Part shown: in pieces, positions 10,200 through 21,804 of the stretch
Layout of the letters: each line of letters begins with the position of its first letter
How positions within the stretch are numbered: the stretch's first letter is position 1
Source: Budorcas taxicolor
Lineage: Eukaryota > Chordata > Mammalia > Artiodactyla > Bovidae
Direction: 5' to 3'
Length of the DNA stretch: 64,000 nucleotides
Assembly: GCF_023091745.1 (NCBI RefSeq)
Contig: NC_068930.1
Span: 8,950,262-9,014,261, forward strand
Position numbers and translations under genes: made by a program
The notes under the pieces: generated by a model
Told to the model about the DNA's origin: nothing
Seen by the model: only the letters and a program-made list of their open reading frames with translations
Databases searched by the model: none

Positions 10200-13100
10200 G
10201 GGCAAGCTCAAATTCAGAGATCCTGATGGTACCCATCAAGACCCTTTTCCCAGATAATGTTGCATCTGCAGATTCTGGCCGGGTTTGTCTTTGTAGGAGA
10301 AGGTGCCTCCCTATCCAGCCTTCCTTTCTGTGCTCAGACACCAGCCCCGACCCCCACCCCCAAGTCAGTGCCTCTTCCCTCCCCCCAGCTCCCTCTGCCC
10401 TCTGTGTCATCTCTTTAGACTGGCCTCTTCTGACCACCGGGCTGGAGGTGGGTGCCTGCTCTGCACGCTCCCTCCGTACCCTTCCCTCACTTTACAGGCA
10501 TCACGATTTATACTCATCTGCATTTGCTCCCTTGTTTTCCTGTGCCCTCCCCTGCTGGCCTTTGAGCCGTGGAGCCCCATCCTCCTTCTATGCCCGCAGT
10601 AGACCAGCCCTCTCTAACGTGTGCTTGAGCACCTTACTGTCTGTGTGCGTGCTTGCTGAGAAGAGGCGGCTGTTCTGATCTTCTAGTACTGCAAAACACA
10701 CACTTAATCTTGTCTTCCCCACAAAACACAAGCGTGATTGTGAATTATTAGCCAGAAAAGAGGATCACCAGGCAGGCCCCTTCCCTTGTACCGTCTCTCG
10801 TCACAGAGGCCCACGGGCTGTGAACAGCCAGGAGTGGGGTCCAGGTGTCTCTGGACCCGGGGCCATCTTCTTCCAGCCTGGCCTCCCAGTGAGGCCGTGT
10901 CACAGCTGAGGTGCTCAGAGCCCTCTTGAGAGCTAAGCTCCAAACATAATCCAGCCTTGTTTATTCCAAGTGAGAGAAACAATATGCTTTTGCTCCTATA
11001 ATAGTTACGCCTTGGTCGTCAGCTCAGTCTTTCACAATAACTGTGTGGCTCCATCTCCTGTTCTGAGCAGAAGGGACAGGCTCTTTGTTGCCTGTAGTTT
11101 TCTACAGGGTTTCCCACCTTTGTAGAGCCACCCAGGTGAACGGGAAGAGAAGGGACCTGCCTCGGGAGCGGCTTCACAGCAGGCCTGGGTGCTTCCCGGG
11201 AGCAGCAGGAGCAGCGAGGGTTTGCTCAAGTCCAGGCAGCAGCTGTCAGCCTGTTTTTGCGGAATGGCCTGAGGTGGTGATTGTTACAAAGCACAGCTGA
11301 TGGCGGCCCTGAGCCAAGCTCTGACCAAAACAGCATCCTCTCCCCGGCTCACTCCTTAAATCACCACGCTCACTGCCTTGAGAGCTCCCAAGGATGTCCA
11401 AATCTCATTGCTATGTGCGTCTCAGACTTGGAGCACTCCCACCACCATCTCCCCACCCCCTACACTTTATATTCCTGGCACCTTTCCCATCTTCTGCAGC
11501 TGGTTTATTCACTGTCCAAAATACTGGCAAAAGAGTCCCCCCATTTTTTCTCTAAGTCTTGGTCTTTACAGCTATTGGAATTTTTATTTCTTGCCAACTG
11601 ACATCAAGGCTTTGGGGAGCATCTGTGGTTTTCATCCAGCTTCCTAAGCTTGTCCTTTCGTGCCTTAATTTGTGTCGCTGTTAGTGCCAAGACTGTGAGG
11701 CAGAGAGCTCATCTCTGATGCGAATTCTGATACCCCATTAAGAGGCTGTGTAGGGGGAGGGCAGAGGAGTAGGGCAAAGAGAAAAGGCTCCACTGATCGT
11801 GTGTGAAGAGCCGGCTCTGCACAAAAAGGACAGGGATGTGAGTGGATCTTAGAAGCAGGGGTGCGTCAGGGTTCACCATGCAGCATCCACCCGTGAGCAT
11901 CAGAATGGACAACAGCCTGCCTCCTAAGACCCAGAGGAGTGAAGTTATGTGCCTGTAATGGCCTTTTGCTTCCACAGTGAAACCCCTGTATGTGTGCTTT
12001 TAACATACCTGGTGTTCACAGCGAAAGTTTTTGAAAGTCCCAGTTTTATTCACTTGAGCCTGAATTACATGTGTTGCTTGGCACCTTTCCGAGGTGGCCT
12101 TAACACTAGGACGGCAGCTGCCCTGTGGCACTTTGAAACCCTAGCTTGCTTGCTCCTCGGAGCTTTTGGTGCAAGACCAGGAGGTGAAGCTGACTCTGCC
12201 GTCTCTCGGTGGCGAGTGGGTGTCAGCCACTGTGGTGACTTTATCTTCTCATCTACCTTCATTCAGTCGAGCAGAGCAGAAAACCAAGCCTTGCCTCCAC
12301 TCAGCTGCTGCTTGCTTTTCCTTCCACTTGAATGCTGCCTGTCACTCAAGGAAAGGGCACACCTGCCCCCTGTGACTCTGAGCAGCCCTTCGGCCCCCTC
12401 TGCCCTGCCCTGGGTCTACCTGAGGCCCTTGGGACCCACCTGGCAGGAGCCAGGCCCACCCTCACAGGAGCTCAGAAGGACTCAGCTTTCTGCCCACTTT
12501 CCGGTTTCCCCCTCGGACCATCCCTGCCTAGTGCTTTCCCCTGTTTTAAATGTCTTTCTGATGGTGTGATGTGCAGAAAGGGTGTCTACCCCTGAGTGCG
12601 TGGCTCCCAACATAGCCCCACTCGCCATGGTGGAACGCGTGTGCTGGGTGTGTGTGCAGGTCCATTGACTCGTGGTGCACGTGTGAGTGGCGGAGGGCCT
12701 GGTTTGCAGAGTGGCTGTGGTGTCCCCCTGCCCTGAGCAGCAGTGGCCTCTGCCAGCCCGCAGCCTCCCCAGTGCTCTCCATGTGGTCGGTGTATAGTGT
12801 GTGTCAGTGAGGTTGTCCTGTGCGTCTCCTTCATAAGCAGTCAGGCTGAGCAACGGAGTGTGTCTGTAACTGCCACTTGGATATCCATTCCTGTGACCTC
12901 CCTGTTCCAGTCATTTGGGTTTATGTCTAAATTCTTACTTTATTTGTGTTTGTAAAGTCCTGATAGAGTACAGATAGAAATTGGGGATTGATATTGGAGA
13001 ATCATCTTGAAAATCCACCACGCCCCTAAAGCCTGTCTCGGTGAGTCAGGCTGGCCTTCCTGGCCCCACGACAGCCAGTGGGTGGCCCCCTTCCACAGCC

Positions 13101-15112
13101 TGCTCCTGCTGCAACCAGGAGTGCTTGTGAGTCACACTTTCCTATCTCCACCTCTTACTTCCCTACTGAGAAGTTGTTGAAAACGTTGGAGCTTTGGTTT
13201 CCTCATCTGAAGGACGCAGTCAGGACCCCCCATCTGATTCTTTCTGCCAACTTAACGAGGTAACGAGTATCAAGAGCGGGCAGAGGGTGTGCCCTCCGGC
13301 ACATTAGCCTGTGATCACAGACGATGTGAAAGTGCCCCTGGCCTTCCCTCTATCCTCAAGGATGAGATTTCAGTGTGCTGCTGCCTCCCCTTCCATTTAC
13401 ATGAGTCTTCACGGAGCCTTCTGGCCCTTCCAGCCCCTGTGGGAAAGACTGAGGACAGACAGCTATTCTACCACAAATCCAGCTGTGTTCACCATCCTCC
13501 ATTTTAGCCATGTCCAGCCTGGTTTTTTCTTGTTTTAGCCTTCCTCGGTGCTTTTTATTTAATCTACAGTGCATGACTCGAGGAACATGAGAACCCTGCC
13601 CCTCTGCTCCTCAGACTTGGGGAGGGTTCTCTCTCCGGCCTGCGTTTACAGGTCCACTCCAGCATCTCCTGAAGGCCCATGCAACTCAAATGTGGTCCAC
13701 TCTCCCGTGTGCCTTCCTTGGTAAAGCTGGACCCTCCTCCAAGTCCTCCCCCAGAACTTCTGTTCATAAGCCACTGTGGACCTTCTCATCAGACATGCCC
13801 TCCCTCCACAAAGATTCTCATGCGTCTTCTTCATGGCGTGTATAGAGGGCCTCCTTCTGGGGTCTTGGCACCACTGTGTACCCAGGAGGCCCTCACTGGT
13901 GTCACAGTAACACTCAGATGGCCTGTATTATTGGCACCATCTTAAAGAGTGAGTCAGCTGAGCGCAGAGTCCTGCCACAGATCAACCTACCAAAACTCGG
14001 ATGATGTGGGTAGCAGGTCATGCTGCTTGTGGCTTGCTTCTTCCTTTTCCCATGCTGTTCAAAATAGTGACCAAAAGGAAAACTGAAAAAAAAAAAAAAA
14101 ATCTTTTAGTCATTTTTTTGAACAGGGAAAGCTTAATGTAAAAAAGCATTAACTATAACAGGTGGTTGGAGTATAGGGGCATTAGCTGCTAAGAGGCAAA
14201 GAACTCTAAAAACACAGAAAGAGTAGATACAGGAAGCAGCCTCTATCTTCAGGTCTGAGGCAGGGCACCCAAGGGCAGAACAAGTATGGATGAGGGTGCC
14301 TACCTCACTCACACACCCAGGGCTGAAATTCCTTGGGCCTGTTGGAGAGCGTACACCCAGGGCCTGCTGGATGAGGGAGAGGTTTGCAGAGATGCTGCAC
14401 TGGTAGAACTCTCTGGAAAGCCATACTTAGGGATGTCAGAGAAAACTGTCCGAAGGTGAAACTGCATGTGATGCCGGACTGAGAATTTTCCCAAAGTGTG
14501 GTGTGCTTGGAAGCTGCCTAAGGAAGGTGGGCATCATGGGCCAGTAGGAGCCTGCTGGGAGAAGTCACATACCGGAGTCAGAGCCAAAGCCTGTCCCTCC
14601 TCTGGTGTGCTGTGCAACGCTCAGTCATGCCTGACTCTCTGCAACCCCACCTACTGCAGCAAGCCAGGCAGCCCTGTCCTTCAGCATCTCTCAGAGCTTG
14701 CTCAAGCTCATGTCCAGTGAGGCAGTGATGCCATCCAGCCATCTCATCCTCTGTTGTCCTCTTCTCTTCCTGCCTTCAATCTTTCCCAGCATCAGGGTCT
14801 TCTCTAATGAGTCAGCTCATCTCATCAGGTGGCCAACATATTGGAGCTACAGCTTCAGCATCAGTCCTTCCAATGAGTATTCAGGACTGATTTCCTTTAG
14901 GATGCACTGGTTGGATTTCCTTGTAATCGAAGGGATTCTTAAGAGTCTTCTCCAACACCACAGTTCAAAAGCAGCAATTCTTCAGCACTCAGCCTTCTTT
15001 ATGGTCCAACTCTCACATCCATACATGACCACTGGAAAAACCACAGCTTTGACTAGACGGACCTTTGTCAGCAAAGTAAGGTCTCTGCTTTTAAATACAC
15101 TGTCTAGGTTTG

Positions 15113-15308
15113 TCTAGGGCTTCCCTTATGGCTCAGCTGGTAAAGAATCCACCTGCAGGAGACCTGGGTTCAACCCCTGGGTTGGGAAGATCCCCTAGAG
15201 AAGGGAAAGGCTACCCACTTCAGTATCCTGGCCTGGAGAATTCCATGAACTGTATAGTCCATGGGGTCGCAAAGAGCTGGACACAACTGAGTGACTTTCA
15301 CTTTCACT
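15113..15308 (+). mobile_element. Bov-tA SINE inside the older BovB
   Basis: The tRNA-Glu-like head ('ggctcagctggtaaagaatc', B box 'gggttcaacccc') is followed by the Bov-A part ending 'ggacacaactgagtgacttt'. The target duplication is tctaggtttg at 15103-15112 against tctaggcttg at 15309-15318 (9 of 10 match). Confidence 0.88.
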
Positions 15309-15806
15309 TCTAGGCTTGCCATAGCTTTTCTTCCAAGGAGCAACTGTCTTTTAATTTCATGGCTGCAGTCGCCATCTGCAGTGATTTTGGAGCCTAAGAA
15401 AATACATTCTGTCATTGTCTCCATTGTTTCCCCGTCTATTTATCATGAAGTGATGGAATCCAATGCCATGATCTTCATTTTTTGAATGTTGAGTTTTAAG
15501 CCGGCTTTTTCACTCTCCTCTTTCACCTTCATCAAGAGGCTCTTTAGTTCTTCTTCATTTTCTGCCATAAGGGTGGTGTCATTTGCATCAGTTATCAGTT
15601 CAGTCGCTCAGTCATGTCCGACTCTTTGCGACCCCATGAATCGCAGCACGCCAGGCCTCCCTGTCCATCACCAACTCCTGGAGTTCACCCAAACTCATGT
15701 CCATTGAGTCAGTGATGCCATCCAGCCATCTCATCCTCTGTCGTCCCGTTCTCCTCCAGCCCCCAATCCCTCCCAGCATCAGAGTCTTTTCTAATGAGTC
15801 AACCCT

Positions 15807-18620
15807 TCACATGAGGTGGCCAAAGTACTGGAGTTTCAGCTTTAGCATCATTCCTTTCAAAGAAATCCCAGGGTTGATCTCCTTCAGAATGGACTGGTTG
15901 GATCTCCTTGCAGTCCAAGGAACTCTCAAGAGTCTTCTCCAACACCACAGTTCAAAAGCATCAATTCTTTGGCGCTCAGCCTTCTTCAGAGTCCAACTCT
16001 CACATCCATACATGACCACTGGAAAAACCATAGCCTTGATTAGATGGACCTTAGTCGGCAAAGTAATATCTCTGCTTTTGAATATGCTATCTAGGTTGGT
16101 CATAACTTTTCTTCCAAGGAGTAAGCATCTTTTAATTTCATGGCTGCAATCACCATCTGCAGTGATTTTGGAGCCCCCCAAAATAAAGTCTAACACTGTT
16201 TCCACTGTTTCCCCATCTATTTCCCATGAAGTGATGGGACCGGATGCCATGATCTTCATTTTCTGAATGCTGAGCTTTAAGCCAACTTTTTCGCTCTCCT
16301 CTTTCATTTTCATCAAGAGGCTTTTTAGTTCCTCTTCACTTTCTGCCATAAGGGTGGTGTCATCTGCATATCTGAGGTTATTGATATTTCTCCCGGCAAT
16401 CTTGATTCCAGCTTGTGTTTCTTCCAGTCCAGTGTTTCTCATGATGTACTCTGCATAGAAGTTAAATAAGCAGGGTGACAATATACAGCCTTGACGTACT
16501 CCTTTTCCTGTTTGGAACCAGTCTATTGTTCCCTGTCCAGTTCTAACTGTTGCTTCCTGACCTGCATACAGGTTTCTCAAGAGGCAGGTCAGGTGGTCTG
16601 GTATTCCCATCTCTTTCAGAATTTTCCACAGTTTATTGTGATCCACACAGTCAAAGGCTTTGGCATAGTCAATAAAGCAGACATAGATGTTTTTCTGGAA
16701 CTCTCTTGCTTTTTCGATGATCCAGCGGATGTTGGCAATTTGATCTCTGGTTCCTCTGCCTTTTCTAAAACCAGCTTGAACATCAGGAAGTTCACGGTTC
16801 ACGTATTGCTGAAGCCTGGCTTGGAGAATTTTGAGCATTACTTTACTAGCATGTGAGTTGTGTGCAATAGTGCGGTAGTTTGAGCATTCTTTGGCATTGC
16901 CTTTCTTTGGGATTGGAATGAAAACTGACCTTTTCCAGTCCTGTGACCACTGCTGAGATTTCCAAATTTGCTGGCATTTTGAATGCAGCACTTTCACAGC
17001 ATCACCTTTCAGGATTTGAAACAGCTCAACTGGAATTCCATCACTTCCACTAGCTTTGTTCATAGTGATGCTTTCTAAGGCCCACTTGACTTCACATTCC
17101 AGGATGTCTGGCTCTAGATGAATGATCACACCATCATGATTATCTGGGTCATGAAGATCTTTTATGTACAGTTCTTCTATGTATTCTTGCCACCTCTTCT
17201 TAATATCTTCTGCTTCTGTTAGGTCCATACCATTTCTGTCCTTTATCAAGCCCATCTTTGCATGAAATGTTCCCTTGGTATCTCTAATTTTCTTGAAGAG
17301 ATCTCTAGTCTTTCCCATTCTGTTGTTTTCCTCTATTTCTTGGTACTGATCGCTGAAGAAGGCTTTCTTATCTCTTCTTGCTGTTCTTTGGAACTCTGCA
17401 TTCAGATGCTTATATCTTTCCTTTTCTCCTTTGCTTTTTGCCTCTCTTCTTTTCACAGCTATTTGTAAGGCCTCACCAGATAGCCATTTTGCTTTTTTGC
17501 ATTTCTTTTCCATGGGGATGGTCTTGATCCCTGTCTCCTGTACAATGTCATGAACCTCATTCCATAGTTCATCAGGCACTCTATCTATCAGATCTAGGCC
17601 CTTAAATCTATTTCTCACTTCCACTGTATAATCATAAGGGATTTGATTGAGGTCATACCTGAATGGTCTAGTGGTTTTCCCTACTTTCTTCAATTTGAGT
17701 CTGAATTTGGTAATAAGGAGTTCATGATCTGAGCCACAGTCGGCTCCTGGTGTTGTTTTCGCTAACTGTATAGAGCTTCTCCATCTTTGGCTGCAAAGAA
17801 TATAATCACTCTGATTTCAGTGTTGACCATCTCGTGATGTCCATGTGTAGAGTCCTCTCTTGTGTTGTTGGAAGAGGGTGTTTGCTATGACCAGTGCATT
17901 TTCTTGGCAAAACTGTATTAGTCTTTGCCCTGCTTCATTCTGCATTCCAAGGCCAAATTTGCCTGTTACTCCAGGTGTTTCTTGACTTCCGACCTTTGCA
18001 TTCCAGTCCCCTATAATGAAAAGGACATCTTTTGTGGGTGTTAGTTCTAAAAGGTCTTGTAGGTCTTCATAAAACCCTTCAACGTCAGCTTCTTCAGCCT
18101 TACTGGTTAGGGCATAGACTTGGATAACTGTGATACTGAATGGTTTACCTTGGAGATGAACAGAGATCATTCTGTCGTTTTTGAGATTGCATCCAAGTAC
18201 TGCATTTCAGACTCCTTTGTTGACCATGATGGCTACTCCATTTCTTCTGAGGGATTCCTGCCCGCAGTAGTAGATATAATGGTCATCTGAGTTAAATTCA
18301 CCCATTCCCGTCCATTTTACTTTGCTGATTCCTAGAATGTCAACGTTCACTCTTGCCCTCTTCTGTTTGACCACTTCCAATTTGCATTGATTCATGGACC
18401 TGACATTCCAGGTTCCTATGCAATATTGCTCTTTACAGCGTTGGACCTTGCTTCTATCACCAGTCACATCCACAACTGGGTATTGTTTTTGCTTTGGCTC
18501 CATGCCTTCATTCCTTCTGGAGTTATTTCTCCACTGATCTCCAGTAGCATATTGGGCACCTACTGACCTGGGGAGTTCCTCTTTCAGTATCCTATCATTT
18601 TGCCTTTTCCTACTGTTCAT
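15807..18620 (-). pseudogene. BovB endonuclease/reverse-transcriptase frame with stop codons
   Basis: One frame runs from 18620 down past 15807. The N-terminal part is endonuclease-like (GTWNVRS, then GDWNAKVGS). The reverse transcriptase follows, with the FIDYAKAFDCVDH motif and an intact YADD active site near 16354-16371. The frame is closed by TGA codons at 18207-18209, 17817-17819 and 15807-15809. All three stops are in the same frame, and no frameshift separates the three open parts (137, 117 and 628 codons). At the third site, another BovB in this window (32102-32850) has CGA, so C-to-T decay at CpG is the likely cause. As it stands it cannot encode a complete protein. It is a mobile-element relic and not a host gene. 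Confidence 0.88.
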
Positions 18621-18865
18621 GGGGTTCTCAAGGCAAGAATACTGAAGTGGTTTGCCATTCCCTTCTCCAGTGGACTACATTCTGTCAGACCTCTCCACCA
18701 TGACCCTCCCATCTTGGGTTGCCCCACAGGCATGGCTTAGTTTCATTGAGTTAGACAAGGCTGTGGTCCTAGTGTGATTAGATTGACTAGTTTTCTGTGA
18801 ATATGGTTTCAGTGTGTCTGCCCTCTGATGCCCTCTTGCAACACCTACCATCTTACTTGGGTTTC

Positions 18866-19316
18866 TCTTACCTTGGGTGTGGGGTATCTCTTCAGGGTGC
18901 TCCAGCAAAGCGCAGCCACTACTCCTTACCTTGGACGGAGGGTATCTCCTCACCGCCACCCTGCCTGACCTTCAACGTGGGATAGCTCCTCTAGGCCCTC
19001 CTGGCCCCGCGCAGCCACTGCTCCTTGGGCGTGAGGGTGCTCCTCCTTGTCACCACCCCTGGCCTTGGGCATGGGGTTGCTCCTCCCGGCTGCTGCCCCT
19101 GGCCTCGGGCCCGGGGTGGCTCCTCCCGGCCGCCCCTGGCCTCGAACGCAGGGTAGCTCCTCTCGGCCGTTGCTGCGCCGTTGCAGCCTGGCACTCTTGG
19201 CCACTGCCCCTGACCTCAGACGTGGGGTAACTCCTTTTGGCTGCCGCCCTTCGGGCACAGGGTCCTCCCGGCTTCTGCCCCTGACTTCAGACGTGGGGTA
19301 GCTCCTCTCAGCTGCA
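18866..19316 (-). repeat. Degenerate GC-rich tandem repeat in the BovB 5' region
   Basis: A unit of about 30-36 bp of the type 'gaccttggacgtggggtagctcctc' recurs about nine times, near 18871, 18930, 18970, 19026, 19063, 19099, 19137, 19210 and 19283. Spacing is near 36 bp or its multiples. The copies differ mainly at CpG and G/A positions. It lies just upstream (in element sense) of the endonuclease frame. Confidence 0.7.
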
Positions 19317-19829
19317 CTTAGTGTGCCGGTCGCATATATCCCCTTATATTTGCAGTATTCTATCATTTGCATATCTGAGGTTATTGATATTTCCCCTGAA
19401 AATCTTGATTCCAGCTTGTGCTTCATCCAGCCCAGCATTCTGCATGATGTACTCTGCATATACGTTAAAGAAGTAGGGTGACAATATATTGCATTGATAT
19501 ATCCTTTCCCAATTTGGAACCAGTCTGTTGTTCCATGTCCAGTTCTGACTGTTGCTTCTTGACCTGAATACTGATTCTCAGGAGATAGGTAAGATGGAAT
19601 GGTGTTTCCATCTCTTTAAGAATTTTCCAGTCTGTTGTGATCCCCACAGTCAAAGGCTTTGGTGTAGTCAGTGAAGAGAAGTAGGTGTTTTTCTGATATC
19701 TCTCTATCATAAAAGCTGGTTCCAACAAAGCTTAGCATCATGCCATCTTGAGAGCTTCAGTTGTTCATACGGCTTTAATTGTTCACATGGCTTTGAGTTA
19801 CCATCTTGTCCTTTCATTTGAACTTGAAG

Positions 19830-21585
19830 CATTTATTGTGGGGCATGTCTGATGGTTAAAAAATAACTTCCTCAACTTTTGCTTATCTGGAAGTATCTTA
19901 ATTTTCCCCTTCATTTTTGAGTGAAAGTTTTGCTGGGTACAGAACTCTTAAGTTGCTAGATTTTTTCTTTGAGAACTTTGAATGTATCAACCCACTGACT
20001 TCTTGCCTCCAGGGCTTCTGACTAGAAATCGACTTGTAATTTATTGAGGATCTCTTGTCTGTGATGTCTTGCTTTTCTTTTGCTGCTTTCCAGATTCTCT
20101 TTTTGTCCTTTAACAGTTTAATTATAGTGTATCTCAGAGAATTTATCCTATTTGAGTTATAGATTCATGTCTTCAACTTAGGGAAGCTTTCAGCCATTAT
20201 TTCTTCAAATAATCTCTCACTCCTTTTTCTTCTTCTGAGACTCCCTTAATGTGTTTATTTGTCCCCTTACTGATTTCCCACAGAGCCTCTATGCTTACTT
20301 GTCTTCATTTTTTTTTTTTTCTTTTCATTCCCTAGACTCAATATTTCAATTCATAGGACAAATTCATAGAACAAATAGATATTCCTGATTTTTTTCTCCT
20401 GCCCTTTCTAATATGCTTTTGAACCCACCTAATAAATTTTTCATTTCAGTTATTGTACTTCTCACCTTCAGAGTTTTTATTTCAGCATTTTTGTTTCCTT
20501 TTTGTAATTTCTATCTCTTTATTGATATTCTCCTTTTCACTTTCATGCATTGGAGAAGGAAATGGCAACCCACTCCAGTGTTCTTGCCTGGAGAATCCCA
20601 GGGATGGCGGAGCCTGGTGGGCTGCTGTCTATGGGGTCGCACAGTCAGGCACGACTGAAGCGACTTAGCACAGCACATTGATATTCTCACTTTTTCATAT
20701 ATCATTCTCTACCTTAGTCTGTATACCTTCAGCACTTAGAGCATCTTAAAGACCATTATTTTGTAATCTTTGTCTAATAAGTCCAACCTCTGGGTTTCCT
20801 TAGATACAGTTACTACTAATGCATTTTGTTCCTTTGAATGGACCATGGTTTCCTGTTCCTTTGTATGACTTTTGACTGTTTTATTGAAAACTAGACATTT
20901 GAATCTTGTAATGTACCGCTGGAAATCATCTTTTTCTCCTTCTCAGATTTGCCATTTCTTTGCTCTTGAAAAGTTTCTCCGTGCTGGGATCAACCTGAAG
21001 AGGTGTAAGGTCTTTTCTGGCATTTTCTGAGCCTTCATCTTTCCCTGAGCATACCTAGTGCCTTTCTAAGTATTCCCATATGTGCAGTTGCTTCTGAATA
21101 GCCTCATCCTTAAATATCTGGCTCCCAAAAGGAGATAAAGATTTTTTTTTAATGTATTGCTCATTGAAAACCCCTCTGGTATTGGTTGCAACAGTGGTGG
21201 CCAGCTCCTATGTTTATACCTCAGAAATCAAAAGCAGCACTGTGCAATCAGAACACAGAACTCAGAACACAGATATTTGGAAGACAAGGTCCTTATGGTC
21301 CACACTGACTCCAGCAAGTCACACCAGAAATGCAGGCACAGCTATTTGCTATGTGACTGGGACATGGGGGGTAGATAGCCCCTATCACACTCAAGACTGA
21401 AATTGACCAAAATTAACCATAACTTACCAGCCAAGCTTTCTGTTGGAGGCTGAAAGCTTTCCAATAGACTCCAGAGTTTCAAAATAGTTATTTCAGTCAG
21501 TTTCTGCCAATTACATTTGTCTGGGTGAAGAGATAGATTCTTGGTTCTTCTACTCCACTGTCTTCCCTGACATTGCTTTCTATTT
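19830..21585 (-). mobile_element. L1-derived sequence, antisense, old
   Basis: Phrases such as 'ttttgctgggtacagaactctt', 'ttcagccattatttcttcaaat' and 'cctgaagaggtgtaaggtc' follow, in order, an old mammalian LINE (probably L1M) consensus as I remember it. It is interrupted by the Bov-A SINE at 20533-20676. The subfamily and exact ends are uncertain. Confidence 0.6.
20533..20676 (+). mobile_element. Bov-A SINE with perfect target duplication
   Basis: It begins 'cttttcactttcatgcattgg' without a tRNA-like head and ends 'cacgactgaagcgacttagc'. A perfect 12-bp duplication attgatattctc lies at 20521-20532 and 20677-20688. The perfect duplication and the close match to the usual Bov-A form suggest a recent insertion. 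Confidence 0.88.
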
Positions 21586-21620
21586 TGGTCCTTTTAAGAT
21601 AAATTAGTTCAATTTATATA

Positions 21621-21804
21621 GATCAGTTCAGTTCAGTTCAGTTGCTCAGTCATGTCTGACTCTTTGTGACCCCATGGACTACACACCAGGCCTCCCTGTC
21701 TATCACCAACTCCCGGAGTTTACTCAAACTCACATCCATTGAGTTGGTGATGCCATCCAACCATCTCATCCTCTGTCATCCCCTTCTCCTCCTGCCTTCA
21801 ATCT
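21621..21804 (-). mobile_element. BovB 3' tail, antisense
   Basis: It starts with repeated 'agttc' units ('gatcagttcagttcagttca'), followed by the complement of the BovB tail, and ends near 'cctgccttcaatct'. It is strongly 5' truncated (184 bp). Confidence 0.85.

Larger units (their letters stand above)
15589..19362 (-). mobile_element. Nearly complete BovB (RTE) LINE, antisense to ADAMTS17
   Basis: This element is 3774 bp, with its 5' end at 19362 and its 3' end at 15589. From the 5' end it has a GC-rich region of degenerate tandem repeats, an open stretch of 94 codons (18675-18959) with no domain I recognise, the apurinic-endonuclease-like domain, the reverse transcriptase, and the characteristic 3' tail whose complement reads 'cagttcagtcgctcagtcat'. 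A perfect 10-bp target duplication tcatttgcat flanks it (15579-15588 and 19363-19372). The target site is itself BovB sequence, so one BovB landed in another. The small number of lesions in its reading frame suggests a recent insertion. Confidence 0.9.
14605..19715 (-). mobile_element. Older BovB LINE, split by a SINE and a younger BovB
   Basis: Three blocks on the - strand belong to one copy. Positions 14605-15112 hold the 3' tail, 15319-15588 the reverse-transcriptase C-terminal region, and 19363-19715 the region around and upstream of the active site. The reading order is continuous if the SINE at 15113-15308 and the BovB at 15589-19362 are removed. It is 5' truncated near 19715 and its coding frame is broken. 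The two insertions show it was already in place when they arrived. Confidence 0.85.

Noticed and set aside
10112..10678. 188-codon open frame on the + strand
   Set aside because: It begins inside an antisense SINE and continues in unrelated sequence; chance frame.
11949..12569. 206-codon open frame on the + strand
   Set aside because: No recognisable domain, low-complexity Ser/Pro/Leu composition, overlapping open frames on the other strand, and no matching splice context.
15807..17693. 628-codon open frame on the - strand, the longest in the window
   Set aside because: It is the reverse transcriptase part of a BovB LINE with in-frame stops on both sides, not a host gene.
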